The notes under the pieces were generated by a model. It ran no database searches. It was not told where the DNA came from and was given only the letters and a program-made list of their open reading frames with translations. Shown here piece by piece: positions 11,781 through 22,836 of a stretch of 64,000 nucleotides of DNA. The DNA is from Cutaneotrichosporon cavernicola (taxonomy: Eukaryota; Basidiomycota; Tremellomycetes; Trichosporonales; Trichosporonaceae). Position 1 is the first letter of the stretch. Each line of letters starts with the position of its first letter. The DNA is taken from positions 930,001-994,000 of the forward strand of contig NC_083395.1 of assembly GCF_030864355.1 (NCBI RefSeq), read 5' to 3'. The position numbers and the translations under genes were made by a program.

Positions 11781-14700
11781 ATGCAGCCAAACCAGTGGCA
11801 GCAACAGCAGTTCGGCTATGGCGGCCCCGGGGCGTCGGGCTTTGGCTACGCCGGACAGCGCCCCATGAACGCCCAGCCAACCGGCTTTCCTGGCCAGCAG
11901 ATGCCCATGCAGACTGGTATGCCTGGCATGGGCCCCGGCATGGGAGCCATGGGAGGCATGGGCGGACAAGGTATGCCCAGCGGAGGCATGCCAAGTGGGG
12001 CGATGGGATCCGGCTCCACTGGTCTTAACACTCCTGGTGCCGGAACTGGATCTGGCGCTCCCAACTACTCGTTCCTCTCTGCTCCACCTCCTCCCGGCTC
12101 GTTCGGTCAGCGTGGCAGCTTTGGAAACCAGAGCGGTCTCATGTCCCAGCCCACCGGCTTCCCCGGCGGTGGTGCCAGCGGCCTCATGCCCCAGCAGCAA
12201 ACGGGCATGCCCATGATGGGCCAGCCCACGGGCCTCGGCGCAAACCTCATGGCCCAGCCAACCGGCATGGGCCTCCGCCCTCAACCAACCGGCATTCATG
12301 ACCCCCGCCTCGGCGCTATGCTCCAGAGCTTTATGCCCAGTAACATGAGCCAGGTGCGTTGTCTTTCTGGCAGAGCTGACGCAAGCCCTTCTCGGCTTCT
12401 GGTGCACCCCAGTTCAACCAGGCTCCCGGGCAGCCCCTCCAGCAGACGTTCCAGTCGCTCCTCCAAAACCCTTCAGTCAAGACACCCAAGGTCCCCTGGG
12501 CGCTCTCGCGCCAGGAGAAGAAGGACTACGACCAGATCTTCCGGGCGTGGGACACTCGTGGCGACGGCTTTATCACTGGCGATATGGCACGCGAGGTGTT
12601 CGGCCAGTCGGGCCTTTCTCAGGACGACCTCATGAAGGTTTGGAATCTCTCGGACGTCGACAACCGGGGCAAGCTCAACCTTCCCGAGTTCCACGTAGCC
12701 ATGGGCCTCATCTACCGCGCCCTCAATGGCAACGAGATTCCCGACAGCCTTCCCGACGAGCTCGTGCCTGCATCGATGCGCGACATCGATTCCACCGTCA
12801 GCTTCATGAAGGACCTGCTCAAGCATGAATCCAGCGCGCGCTCAGACACGTCGTCGCCTGTGGGCTATGGTGTGCAGGCGCCCATGTCCACGGCGTCGGC
12901 CAAGGACGCCAAGGTGTACAAGCACGACGACAGCCGAAAGGCGGGCTACAAGTCATCGGCACGCCACCTTGATCGCAAGACTGTGCGCTATGCTGGCGAG
13001 GACTCTGGCGCCGAGATCAGCGACCTGCGCCGCCAGCTCGAGACCGCGAGCGGCATGCTCGACAGCAACACGGCTGAGAACGCGCGCAAGACAGAGGAGG
13101 ACGAGGCACTCGAGCAGGAGGTCGATGACATCAAGTACCGTGTCAAGCGTATCAAGGAAGACATTGACTACGTGTCCAAGGGCCGGCGCAGCGCCGACAA
13201 GGACGAGGAGCGCCGCAAGCTCGAGCGCGAGTTACTCTTCCTCATGCACGAGAAGCTCCCGGAGCTCGAGCGCCGCCAGGAGCGCCGCGCCGAGGAGAAG
13301 CGTATGGAGGAGCGTGCGGGCGTTCGTGCGCGCGACAGGCGCAACGATACTCAGGGCCGGTACAACGACCGCGACCGTGACCACGACTGGCTGCGCGGTT
13401 CGTACGAGCGCGATCCAAGCCGTGACCGGGGGTACGGACGTCGTCCAAGCGTGTCGGACCGCGACCGGTACGACCGTGACAGGTACGATGACCGCGACCG
13501 CGATTACAGTCGCGGTGGCAGTGTCTCCAACCGCGACCGCGACCGCGACCGCGACCGCGACCGCGACCGCTACGACGACCGTGACCGTGACCGTGACCGC
13601 TTCGACCGGGACGAGCGCGATCGCGACCACCGCGCGCCCTCGCCACGTCCCCCTTCTCCGAAGAAGGCCGAGCCGACACCGCCTCCCGCGAGGGAGCGGC
13701 CCAAACCTGCCACCAGGTCTGTCGCGAGCATGACGCCCGAAGAGCGCAAGGAGTACGTCAGGGAACAGGCCCAGCTCAGGATCCAGGAGCGTATGCGTGC
13801 GCTTGGCGTCGAGACGCCTTCGGCGACTCCAGAACCGGCCGTCGACACTTCTGTCGAGGACCGCCTGGTTCAGGAGCGCCGGGAGGCGGAGGAGCGCGCT
13901 AGGGCGGCCGATGAGGAGCAGAAGGCGCGCGAGGAGGCGCGTGCGGCCCGTATTGCGTCGGCCCGCGGTGATGCCCCAGTTCCCCCTTCACCCGCGGCGA
14001 AGAAGGAGGCTCTCAAGCCTCCCCCTCCGCCGCCTGGGAAGAAGGGCCCGCCTCCTGCCCCAACATCACGCGGTAAGGCGGCCCCTCCGCCACCTTCGCC
14101 ACGGCACGCTCCAGCTGCGCCTTCACCTGCTCCACGCGCCCCGCCGGCGGAGGACCATGAGGAGGCCGAGCTGCGTGCGCAGGAGGAGGCACGCCAGAAG
14201 GCGATCCAGGACCGCCGCGAGCGCTTGAAGCGACTTCAGGAGGAAGAGGAGGAGGAGCTACGCAAGGAGGAGGAGCTCTTGGCCGCGCGCAAGGCGCGCT
14301 CTGCCACCTCCGCCGCACCGGTGCTCCCCAGAATCGTGACATCTCCTGTTCAGCAACCAGCTCCCTCCTTTAATGAGCAGTCCAAGTCGCCTCCCAAGTC
14401 ACCCTCGGGCTCGTTCAACCCCTTCCACCGCCAGCAACCCAGCGCTTCGCCAGTGCGCTCGCCTACTGGCCCCAGCTTCAACCCCTTCTTCCGCCCTCCT
14501 CCCGCCGCGGGCGCTGCTGTGACAGCCCCGTCTTCTGCGCGTCAGCGGCCGACTGTGCCGGAACCTCCTTCGGCGCCGAGCGCACCCGCTGCTGCTCCTC
14601 CTCCTCCGCCTCCACCTCCGGCTCCACCGGCGCCCGTCCAAGCTGTCCGGGCCCCTCCAGTGCGCGCCAACTCGGCACCGCCCCCAGACGACGACTGGGA

Positions 14701-17700
14701 GGACGCACAGGAGAAGGAGGCCAACGAGTCGGACTCGAGCGATGACGAGTACACTCACTCGCGTTCGTCGCGCAACATGCTGGCATCAGCGCTCTTCGGC
14801 GGCATTATGAACCCGGCGGGATCGCGGCCCAATTCTGCTGGCGCGAGTCAGCCAGCAACCCCTCCCCCGGCTCCTGCTCCACCCGCTGCCCCGAGAGCGG
14901 CGCTGCCCAACCTTGGCGGTGGCAGCATGGGTGGCGGTGGAATGAGTGCTCTCCTCTCGGGCATTCAGGGCGGTGCACGCCTCCGCAAGACCGAGACGAA
15001 CGATCGCAGCGGAGCCAGTGCCGGCGGGCACGTGATCGGCGATGCCGCACCCCCCGCACACATCAACGCTGCTGCCCCTCCCACCCCACCGAGCCCGCCT
15101 AGACCGCCGCAGGAGCTCTATTCCACGCCGCCCGAAGACGACGACTTCGTGCCTCGCCACGGCAACCGCTCCTCGGTCGACTGGTACTCTGGCATCGCGG
15201 GTGAGGCCACCCACCCCGCCGCGCAGCAGGCCGAGCAGGCCATGCCCTCGACTATGGAGGAGGATGAGACGCATGACTCGCCTGTGGAGCAGATGGCCGC
15301 TGTGTCGGTGGACGGCCCGAGCCTCGACGACGTCGACCTCAGCCGCACGCTGCATGTGCGTACGCTTTTCGACTACGCGTCGACGTTTGATGGTGACCTT
15401 CGTGAGTTGATAACAGCTGGGCTCAACTGACAGCAGCGTTCACGGAGAACATGGTGCTCGAGGCGCATCCCGCGCGTGACCCTGCGGGGCCGTGGTGGTA
15501 CGGCACACTTCCGGATGGTCGGGCGGGTTGGTTCCCGAGCTCCTACGTGGCTGAGTGTGTCGGTGAGTACTTGACGAACTCGGTCATTCATCCGCTCCAT
15601 TTGTGCGCGGCTGACCCCAGTCAAACCCTGCGTCGCGCTGTACGACTACGAGGCGACGTCGCATGAGGAGCTCTCGTTCACCGAGGGGCAGACACTTCCC
15701 GTCGTTGACCAGAGCGACGCCGACTGGTGGAAGGTCGAGATGGGCGGCGCGATCCTAATCATTCCCGCAGCGTATGTGGAAGTCATCGGTTAGTGCCCTT
15801 CTTTCTCCTGGGCCACCAATATACCGCCCAGATAGTATCTCTCTATTGTCGGGCCGAAAAAGACATGCAACGCGTTATTGGTAGAAGCGGCTGACTCTAG
15901 ACCGCAACACGAACGGCACTGACATCAACACTGACTGGGAGCGCGAGCGAAGTGTGCCAGTTCTAAAGCAGCCAGAGCCGTCGCCGGCGACTCCACCAAT
16001 ACCAACAGTAGACGTCTCGGAGCACGATACGCGTCGCCACCCCCCTCCTCCGCCCGAGTCGAAGCGTCCCTCATTCATGCTCCCGGGCCATGCCCAGACG
16101 CCCAACCGCTCAAGAGCAGCCAGTATCTTAACCCTGCGGAGCATGGACGACGGCAACGACAGTGACAGCGGCGACTCGGTGCTATCCTGGTGGTCCGACG
16201 ACGCCGACGAGACATCTCTCTCGACCGTCCCGGAGAGCAGGGAAGAGCGGGAGGAGGAGCGCCGCCGACGTGAGGGCGAGCGGCAGAAGGTTCTGGCTGC
16301 CGCGGGGCTCAAGATACGGCGCGAGCCGCCAAGTGTACCCGGCGCCCCGTCGTCCAGAGCGAATCATGGGCGTAGACGGCCGCCTCCACCCCCCAAGGCC
16401 AAGTCCATGGATGCCTCGGGCTCGGTCGGCTCAACCTCGGGCTTACCTTCAAGCTCCCGCGACCTCCCTGCACTCCCCCAGCCACCCGAACCACCAGAGA
16501 AGGACGGGCCCGTCACCGCGCCCGTGGACGTCGACGACGCGTACGCGCGCTACGAGGCGTTCATGGCCGAGGCCAAGCCTGAAGCCAAGCCGCAGCCACA
16601 ACTGAGGCCGACCAGCGTCGTATCCGAACGCCCGACGTCCATGGTCTCGGTGGCCGAGACGACCAGTTCGACCGGCACAGCAGGTCTCAAGGAGGCTGCG
16701 AATGCCGCCAGTCATCGTCTCACCGAGTTCCTGGGCACGATGGGGTTCGGGAAGGAGAAGGAGAGGCGACCTATCAGTGGCCCGATGGACAAACGCATCT
16801 CTGGTCCAATCTCTGGTCCAATCTCTGGTCCAATCTCTGGTCCAATCTCTGGTCCAATCTCTGGTCCAATCTCTGGCCTTGTCTCTAGCCCTATCTCTGG
16901 TCCCATCGGCCCAATTTCAAGGCCAACATCTGGTATCTCGGACCCAGAATCCTCATTCGGCAAAACCTGGTCCTCGCTCATGGACCCCTCGGTCCTCGCA
17001 ACCATGTCGGATACCGAGCGCAAGCGACAGGAATCAATCTTCGAATTCATATCCACCGAAGCAAGTTACGTGCGCGATCTCCAACTCATCGTCGGCGTAT
17101 TCTACGCTCGCCTGATGTCTTATCTCCCAGATAAAACACTACGCGTCATCTTCGCAAACGTCGAGGACATCATGATGCTCAACTCATTCTTCCTCTCCTC
17201 CCTGGAAGAGAGGCAGAAAGAATGCCGCCTCTACGTCGACAAGATTGGCGACGTGCTCGCCGAACATGCCCAGAACTTGGAAGTTTATGCGCCGTACTGC
17301 GTCAACCAAGATACGGCGGCCAAGTTGCTGGTTCAATTACGCAGCGAGGATCCCGAGTTGGAAAGGGTATTAGGTGAGATTCGGGGCGATCCAACTGTGC
17401 GTGGACTGGATTTAAGCCATTTCCTCCTCGAACCTAGTAAGTTTTGGCAACGTGCCCTCAGCTCGCTCTTCCAGAGCTCGCTAACTCAGTGCAACGCATC
17501 ACTCGCTACCCCCTTCTCCTCCGCCAGATCGCCAAATACACATCCGCAGACCAGGACCTAGAGGACGTCAACAAGGCCCTGTCGCTCGCGGAGGGTGCGG
17601 TCGCGAGAATCAACGAGGGCGTGCGAGACGCCGAGTCGCGCGAGCGTCTTCGCGCACTCAGTGAGGCCATGTGGGTCGGTGGAGAGGGGCGCATCGACCT

Positions 17701-18491
17701 CACTGAGCCGACTGTTTACCTGGGCGAACGCAAGTTAGTGAAAGAAGGGGCGGTGAGCAAGGCCAAGAGTGGACGACGGCTTTGGATGGTGCTGTGTAAC
17801 GATATTGTCATTTTGATGGAAGACAAGAATCTATATCGCATGGTGAGTCGTCCCTCCCCTCCCTCCTCCCTCCCCCTCCTCCATTACCTTGGAGCTCACT
17901 CACCAGCCCATCCCACTACACAACCTCGACCTGCTCCAAGGGAAAGACGACGTATCCTTCGCACTAGTCATCCCCCGGGGCCAAGGCGGTGACACGGTAC
18001 GCATCAAAGCGCCCAGCAACAAGGAACGCATCGAGTGGATAACAGCACTATCCAAAGCCAAAAATGACGCTGCCGACGCACGCCGAGCCGCCGCCCTCAC
18101 CGAGAGACGTACTTCCGCCCCAGAAAGAGAGAGACGGACTCGCCCGACCCACTCTCGCGCGAGTTTGAGCGTCGGTGGCGAGTATGGCCCGTCGGCATAC
18201 CGCCTCTCCTCAAACAACCGCTCTTCATCTTTCAACGACCGGCCGCCGCTGTCATACAACCCATACAACGGCTCGTCCGACCCGCGCTCAGGATACGACC
18301 GCAAGTCGAGCGTTAATGGCAGTCTCGCATGGCCGCAGGTCCCCCCCAGTCCCCAGCGACTCGCACCAAGTTCCTCGCCCCCTCCTCTGCCGGCGCGCTC
18401 CCAGCCCAAGATCCCAGAAGCACACGGAGAAGGACAGGAGGTATTTGGCTCCTCGGGGCAGAAGACGAGTATGTACGACCACGAATTTTAA
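11781..18491 (+). CDS. CIN1: Cin1/intersectin-like endocytic scaffold (EH-WH2-SH3-SH3-DH-PH)
   Basis: Seven exons (11781-12353, 12386-15401, 15437-15562, 15621-15788, 15901-17436, 17490-17842, 17907-18491) total 6,357 nt, 2,118 residues. In order: a Gln/Gly/Pro-rich N-terminus with QPTGFP-like repeats; an EH domain with an EF-hand (about 227-315); a coiled coil; an Arg/Asp dipeptide tract; Pro-rich segments; a WH2-like actin-binding motif (ALLSGIQGGARLRKT, about 1046-1070); two SH3 domains (LFDYAST.., ALYDYEAT..); a disordered linker with ISGP repeats; a RhoGEF DH domain with the motif QRITRYPLLLRQI; and a PH domain. Intersectins couple clathrin endocytosis to actin through Cdc42; the Cryptococcus homologue Cin1 is known. 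Only one EH domain was seen. The 112-nt fourth intron separates the SH3 half from the GEF half and opens with an in-frame stop. Confidence 0.92.
13380..13632 (+). repeat. Arg-Asp dipeptide coding repeat in CIN1
   Basis: A run of cgcgac and ccgtga units encodes long alternating Arg-Asp tracts (RDRDRDRDRD and variants with Tyr and Phe) between the coiled coil and the Pro-rich region of CIN1. Such mixed-charge low-complexity tracts are common in RNA-binding proteins but unusual in an endocytic scaffold. The hexanucleotide array is likely to vary in length between isolates. Confidence 0.8.
15789..15900 (+). promoter_or_regulatory. CIN1 intron 4, candidate isoform switch
   Basis: Intron with donor gttagt and acceptor ctgactctag between the second SH3 domain and the RhoGEF half. 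If retained, translation stops at the second intron codon (ggt tag), giving a ~1,296-residue EH-WH2-SH3-SH3 protein. At 112 nt it is the longest intron in this gene. Short and long intersectin isoforms exist in animals and have been described for Cryptococcus Cin1; regulation here is inference. Confidence 0.5.
16796..16893 (+). repeat. 12-bp tandem repeat encoding ISGP
   Basis: Six near-perfect copies of ggtccaatctct, with degenerate flanking copies, encode a run of Ile-Ser-Gly-Pro tetrapeptides in the disordered linker of CIN1 just ahead of the DH domain. The array keeps the frame because its unit is a multiple of three. It probably arose by slippage. Confidence 0.9.
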
Positions 18492-18512
18492 GCTGGTCAT
18501 TCTGGCACCTAG

Positions 18513-18699
18513 CTTGGACTTGCTCCACGCACTCCAACAACTCAAGGCCGATGGATACCTGTACGTCGACCGCGTTGGCGACGTGCTCCTCAAGCATGTT
18601 CTGAATCTGGGAGCGTACGTGTCCTACGGTGCCAACTGCGCCGAGGCGATCGGACTGCTCCAACGGCAAGAGGCCGAGAACCCCCACCTCGAGCGGACC
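18513..18699 (+). pseudogene. Relic of a RhoGEF (DH) domain fragment
   Basis: Immediately 3' of the CIN1 stop codon, one frame reads LYVDRVGDVLLKHVLNLGAY and continues to PHLER. It aligns without gaps to the CIN1 DH segment LYVDKIGDVLAEHAQNLEVY...PELER (coding about 17229-17370). By direct count 22 of 47 residues are identical. The piece has no start, no upstream half of the DH domain and no QRITRYP motif, and no splice joining it to CIN1 in frame was found. It looks like the remnant of an old partial duplication, or of a neighbouring DH gene. Confidence 0.6.
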
Positions 18700-19040
18700 A
18701 GCTCTGTACATGTATATAACGACTACCATGTATGTCCCATCCGAGATCCAGTTGGACATTCGGGGAGTGCCTTGGGTCTGCGGACTGACTCTGCGGCTGG
18801 GATGGGTCAGCAATGATCTAGTTGATGGAGCGGTTAACGGCGCCGAAACAGCGTAACAGCGTAACTCTGACGTCGGAGCGTTATCGGTGTATTGATGGCA
18901 TTGATCCGAGAATACGGCTGTCACGTTCCTTTCTATCCTCCCCACACTCTCACACCTCTTGAGAAACACATAATAATGGGTTCTAAGCCTACGCCCGCTA
19001 TCTCATGTTCATCTCACTCCCGAATAGCTCGGACACCAAG

Positions 19041-20775
19041 ATGACCAAGACCAACACGTTCCTCAAAGTCGACGGCGAGAATATCGTGCGCGACGGCAAG
19101 CCTATCGTCCTCAAGGGCGCCGCACTCGGTGGATGGAGTGAGTCTTTCTTTTACACGTCCCAAGCTGACCCCAGTGAACATGGAGAACTTCATCACAGGC
19201 TACCCCGGCCACGAACACCAGGTCCGGCGCGAGCTCCTCAAGGTGCTCGGCAAGGAAAAGTATGACTTTTTCTTTGATAAGGTGAGTTGTTTGCCTGCGG
19301 CCCGCTCACCCAGTTCCTCGAGTACTTCTTCACCGAGGCAGACGCGGCATTCTTCGCCTCGCTTGGGCTCAACTGCATTCGCCTGCCCGTCAACTACCGG
19401 CACTTTGAGGATGACATGGCGCCAGGCGTGTTCAAGGAGGAGGGGTTCAAGCACCTCGACCGCGTCATCGACTTGTGTGCAAAGTACGGAATTTACACTG
19501 TTATTGACCTGCACGCTGCACCCGGGGCGCAGAACATTGACTGGCACTCGGACGGGGGGACAAACCAGGCGCTGTGTGAGTCTACTCAAGGGGTCGGGGC
19601 TGCCAACTGCTCGGGGCTGCCAACTGCTCGGGGCTGCCAACTGCTCGGGGCTGCCAACTGCTCGGGGCTGCCAACTGCTCGGGGCTGCCAACTGCTCGGC
19701 GGCTTCGTGCCCTTTCATCGGTCGCGCTAACTCCAGTCTGGGTCCACAAGGACTTCCAGGACCGCACCGTCGCCATCTGGGAGCACCTGGCCCGCCACTA
19801 CTGCGACAACACCTGGGTCGCGGGCTACAACCCCCTCAACGAGCCCACCGACGAGGAGCACACCCGCCTACCGGCTTTCTACGCTCGCGTCGAGAAGGCG
19901 ATCCGTGCGATCGACCCCCACCACATCCTCTTCCTCGACGGCAACACGTTCGGAATGGACTTTCGCGCCTTCACCGAACCCCTGCCGAACTGCGTGTACG
20001 CCGTCCACGACTACTCGAACTACGGGTTCCCGAACCCGCCCGAGGAGTTCACTGGGACCAAGGAGCAGATCGAGTTCCACGAGCGCGCGTTTGAGCGCAA
20101 GATCGAATTCATGAAGAAGATCGGGGGGCCTGTTTGGAGTGAGTCCTAGCCAGTCGCTCCGGCGAATTTCATCTAACCCCCAGACGGCGAGTTTGGGCCG
20201 GTATACCAGCAGGCATCGGATGGCATCCCGGACTGGGAAGACATGAATGACCGGCGCTACGCGGTTCTCGAATGCCAGTTGGGGATCTACGCAAAGTCGC
20301 ACACGTCATGGAGTATCTGGCTATACAAAGACATTGGGTTCCAGGGCATGACCTATGTCAACCCCGACTCGGCTTACATCAAGCTAATCCAGCCTTTCCT
20401 GACCAAGAAGCGGGTGAGTTGACCTTGCCCCGTATATCTGAAACTAAAACCCTGGCCCTCGCCGTCGACCTGTGGGGCTGCGACGACACGCCCGTCCACG
20501 ACGTCTTCCAGCCCATGGCTGACTGGCTGCGTGCCGCCGCGCCCTCCATCGACAACCGCTATCCCAAGATGTGGCGCTCGGAGCGACACCTCACCCGCAT
20601 CGTGCGAAACTGCCTACTTGCAGACGAGCTGTGCTGCGAATACGCCGCGTACTTTGCGGACAAGAGTGAGGCTGAGCTCGAGGAGCTCGCGCGCAGCTTC
20701 GCCCTCGAGAACTGCGTCAAGCGCGAGCGGCTCAACGCGATCCTGCAGGAGGACGGGCGGCGTGGGGAGATATAA
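19041..20775 (+). CDS. Glycoside hydrolase family 5 protein
   Basis: Retaining beta-glycosidase of the GH5 clan. Motifs in order: MNMENFITGYPGHE, LGLNCIRLPVNYRHF, DLHAAPGAQNIDWHSDG, the acid/base Glu in YNPLNEP, HDYSNYGF, and the nucleophile Glu in NGEFGP. The end (DLWGCDDT, CCEYAAYFADKSEAELEEL) matches a C-terminal extension common in a cytosolic fungal GH5 group. No signal peptide is seen after MTKTNTFLKVDGENIV, so it is probably intracellular. Introns interrupt it after GGW, FDK, QAL and VW; the QAL intron carries a minisatellite. The last expected intron, after TKKR (20412), has a good donor but no ag before the conserved sequence resumes near 20450. The substrate is not determinable by eye. 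A start at 19005 is also possible. Confidence 0.82.
19595..19699 (+). repeat. 17-bp minisatellite inside a GH5 intron
   Basis: Six head-to-tail copies of a 17-bp unit (cggggctgccaactgct) lie within the intron between QAL and FWVHKD of the GH5 gene. Copies are almost identical, implying recent expansion. The array stretches this intron to about 160 nt against the usual 30-60 here. Confidence 0.9.
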
Positions 20776-21222
20776 TAGATGGGAGTTTGGAATGTAGCTC
20801 GGATATCTGAATGGCGGTAGAAATCTCGACGATCCTGAGACCTTGAGTGCCCTTGACATTCTGGTCCGTAGTGTCGTGGACGGATAGTATTCACCCATGG
20901 TCCGAGTGCTCGAGACCAGAAGGTGGATCTAGTCGGATCGAAGTTGCAAGTACGGATATAACGTAGTGGGTCACGTGACAGTACCGTGTCGTCGTTACTG
21001 AGGAACGAGTCGTTGTAGGCGACTACGACGGATCGTTCGTCAGAGGTGACGGTCGTGTCAACGAGTAGTCATGTACGGTGGTAGGTACCACTATATACGA
21101 TATGCGACTACAGGTGGAATGCGATATGAACAGCGCTGTGGTGCACTCAACTGTAGTACTGATACAGACCACTGAACAGCGCTGAGACGATGCACATTTG
21201 TGTACATTACCCAAAACTAGGC
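20776..21222. other. Intergenic, convergent gene ends
   Basis: Lies between the 3' end of the GH5 gene and the 3' end of the DUF3500 gene. No open frame with recognisable content was found. The stretch 20930-21190 is richer in short inverted motifs (for example gtcacgtgac near 20970, a perfect 10-bp palindrome) than its surroundings. Confidence 0.4.
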
Positions 21223-22836
21223 CTACACACACCCTCCCTCCCGCCACTGCGCGACGAGCGCTTTACCGTAATCCTCGCAGTTTGGGAGGCGGTTCACCGT
21301 GTGGATATGACATTTCGCCGGGGACGTGTTGGTGAGGAAGACTGTGTCAACATCTCTGCTCTCTCCGTGAGGAATTGCCACTGCCTCCCCTCGCTCCTGT
21401 CTTCTCTCACTCCCCTCTCGCCCTCACTCCTCCCTCGGCACTCACTCCCCTCACTCCCCTCACTCCCCTCACTCCCCTCACTCCCCTCACTCCCCTCACT
21501 CCCCTCACTCCCCTCACTCCCCTCACTCCCCTCTGCCCCTCACTCCCCCTTGCTTCGCTCGGAAACCACTCCGACTCACTCCCACAATGAAAGTCAAACT
21601 CGCAGAACACGACCGGACTGTGTATGCGGAAATAATACGGGTCCCCGAGACCATACTTGCCTATCCACGCGAAATACGTCTGGTCCTCGAAGGAACGGAC
21701 GCGCCGCATCTTGGCTTGAAGCGGACCGGCGGGGAGGTAGATGTTGAATGCCTGGATGAGGGCGTAGATCTCCTCCCGTTGGTTGGGTGTCATGGACGAT
21801 ATGGGGAGACCGTCGTAGGGTACGATGCGGTTGTCTTGGCGCGCGCCGGCGAGGTGACTTGAGTCAGCGTCTCTTCTTCCCTCCGAGCGTCAGGCCCCTC
21901 CCCCCCTCCCCTTCAACACTCACCGCTCGTCAAACGGGTTCCACTGGTCCGCCGGCAACCCCTCATCACACGTCATCCCCTCGTAAATCTGCGCGCGCCT
22001 CTGGTTCTCCGCGCTCAACGAGCGCGTGAGATTCAGGCCCCCAATCTCCTCCCTTTTAAACAGCCGTAACCCCGCATGAGGTCCAACATCAATCCGATCC
22101 GGCTCGGCGCCCATAAACGTCGGCCCGATCACCATTCGCGGCCCGCAAAAGAGCACAGCAAGGCAGAGGTGGTGTCCAAAGAAGGTGTATCCCCAAGGCT
22201 CAGTGAGACTGGGACCAGAGGGAGGGAGGAAGAGCCGGAAATTGTAGCTGTGCCGATTGAGGACCTTTGGTCCATTGACGAGTTGACCCAGAAAGTGATT
22301 TGTGAGCATGCACCCGTTGACTTTCTCATATCCTTCCTTGGAAAGGGACGAGCGTAGGATGTCATGAATGAGGTCCTGGGTTTGGGGGCTAGTTTCGTCA
22401 AGCCGTATACCACCAGGATTGACGTATAGTTCGGGATTAGACCAGGCGCGGAACTCGTCATTGTCCACGGTTCCCCTCACTACTTGGCTCCTCAGTTCGT
22501 CTGGAAGGGCATCCAGGAGGACGTTGACGGCATCTACTGCCGCGTTGACTGGGGCACCCTCGTCGTCGCTGTATGCGATCTGGGGGAGAGGGTTGCCGTT
22601 GGCGCTGAATCCCACATATGGCTCCAGGTTAGAGACGTCGAGCCGCTTGATCAGCCACGCTGGGGCGGGGACTGCACGTCGCGACGCGCACCAACTGTGT
22701 GCGTCGTGCGTCGAGATGCCAGCGACACGAGGATGGTCGGGGTGCGGGATGAGGTCGCGGAAGCAGACGGTCGCGTCGGTGCGCGGGGTTGCCGGGTCGT
22801 CGTCGAGCTCGAAGCCTGATTTGAGTGGGACTGCCA
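21223..22836 (-). CDS. DUF3500 family protein, 3 exons
   Basis: A fungal/bacterial DUF3500 protein of unknown biochemical role. Exon 1 (from ATG 22836, MAVPLKSGFELDDD) carries VNGCMLTNHFLGQLVNGPKV, HSYNFRLFLPPSG, EPWGYTFFGHHLCL and the end NPFDER. A ~75-nt intron joins it to HLAGARQDNRIVPYDGLP, LPAGPLQAKM, TYFAWIGKYGLGDPYYFRIHSP and CEFDFHCG. A long intron full of 9-bp repeats then precedes a short last exon, IFLTNTSPAKCHIHTVNRLP followed by NCEDYGKALVAQWREGGCV. The His-rich pieces (GHHL, FHCG, HIHT) are conserved in the family and may bind metal; that is inference. An upstream GTG frame to 22885 is not needed. Confidence 0.88.
21440..21533. repeat. 9-bp tandem repeat in DUF3500 intron
   Basis: About ten copies of tcactcccc (plus strand) sit inside the last intron of the DUF3500 gene. 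The array keeps frames open on both strands and so mimics coding sequence (Val-Arg-Gly tripeptides on the minus strand), which could mislead automatic annotation into extending exon 2. Confidence 0.9.

Noticed and set aside
13232..13679. Antisense frames rich in Val/Ala and Gly/Arg
   Set aside because: Products of the Arg-Asp coding repeat read in other frames.
20965..20980. gtcacgtgac palindrome as a defined regulatory site
   Set aside because: A cacgtg core could be an E-box, but it lies between two convergent 3' ends, so a promoter role is not supported.
21407..21590. DUF3500 exon 2 extended through VRG repeats
   Set aside because: The conserved family C-terminus lies in a separate downstream exon reached by a canonical splice, so the repeat is intronic.
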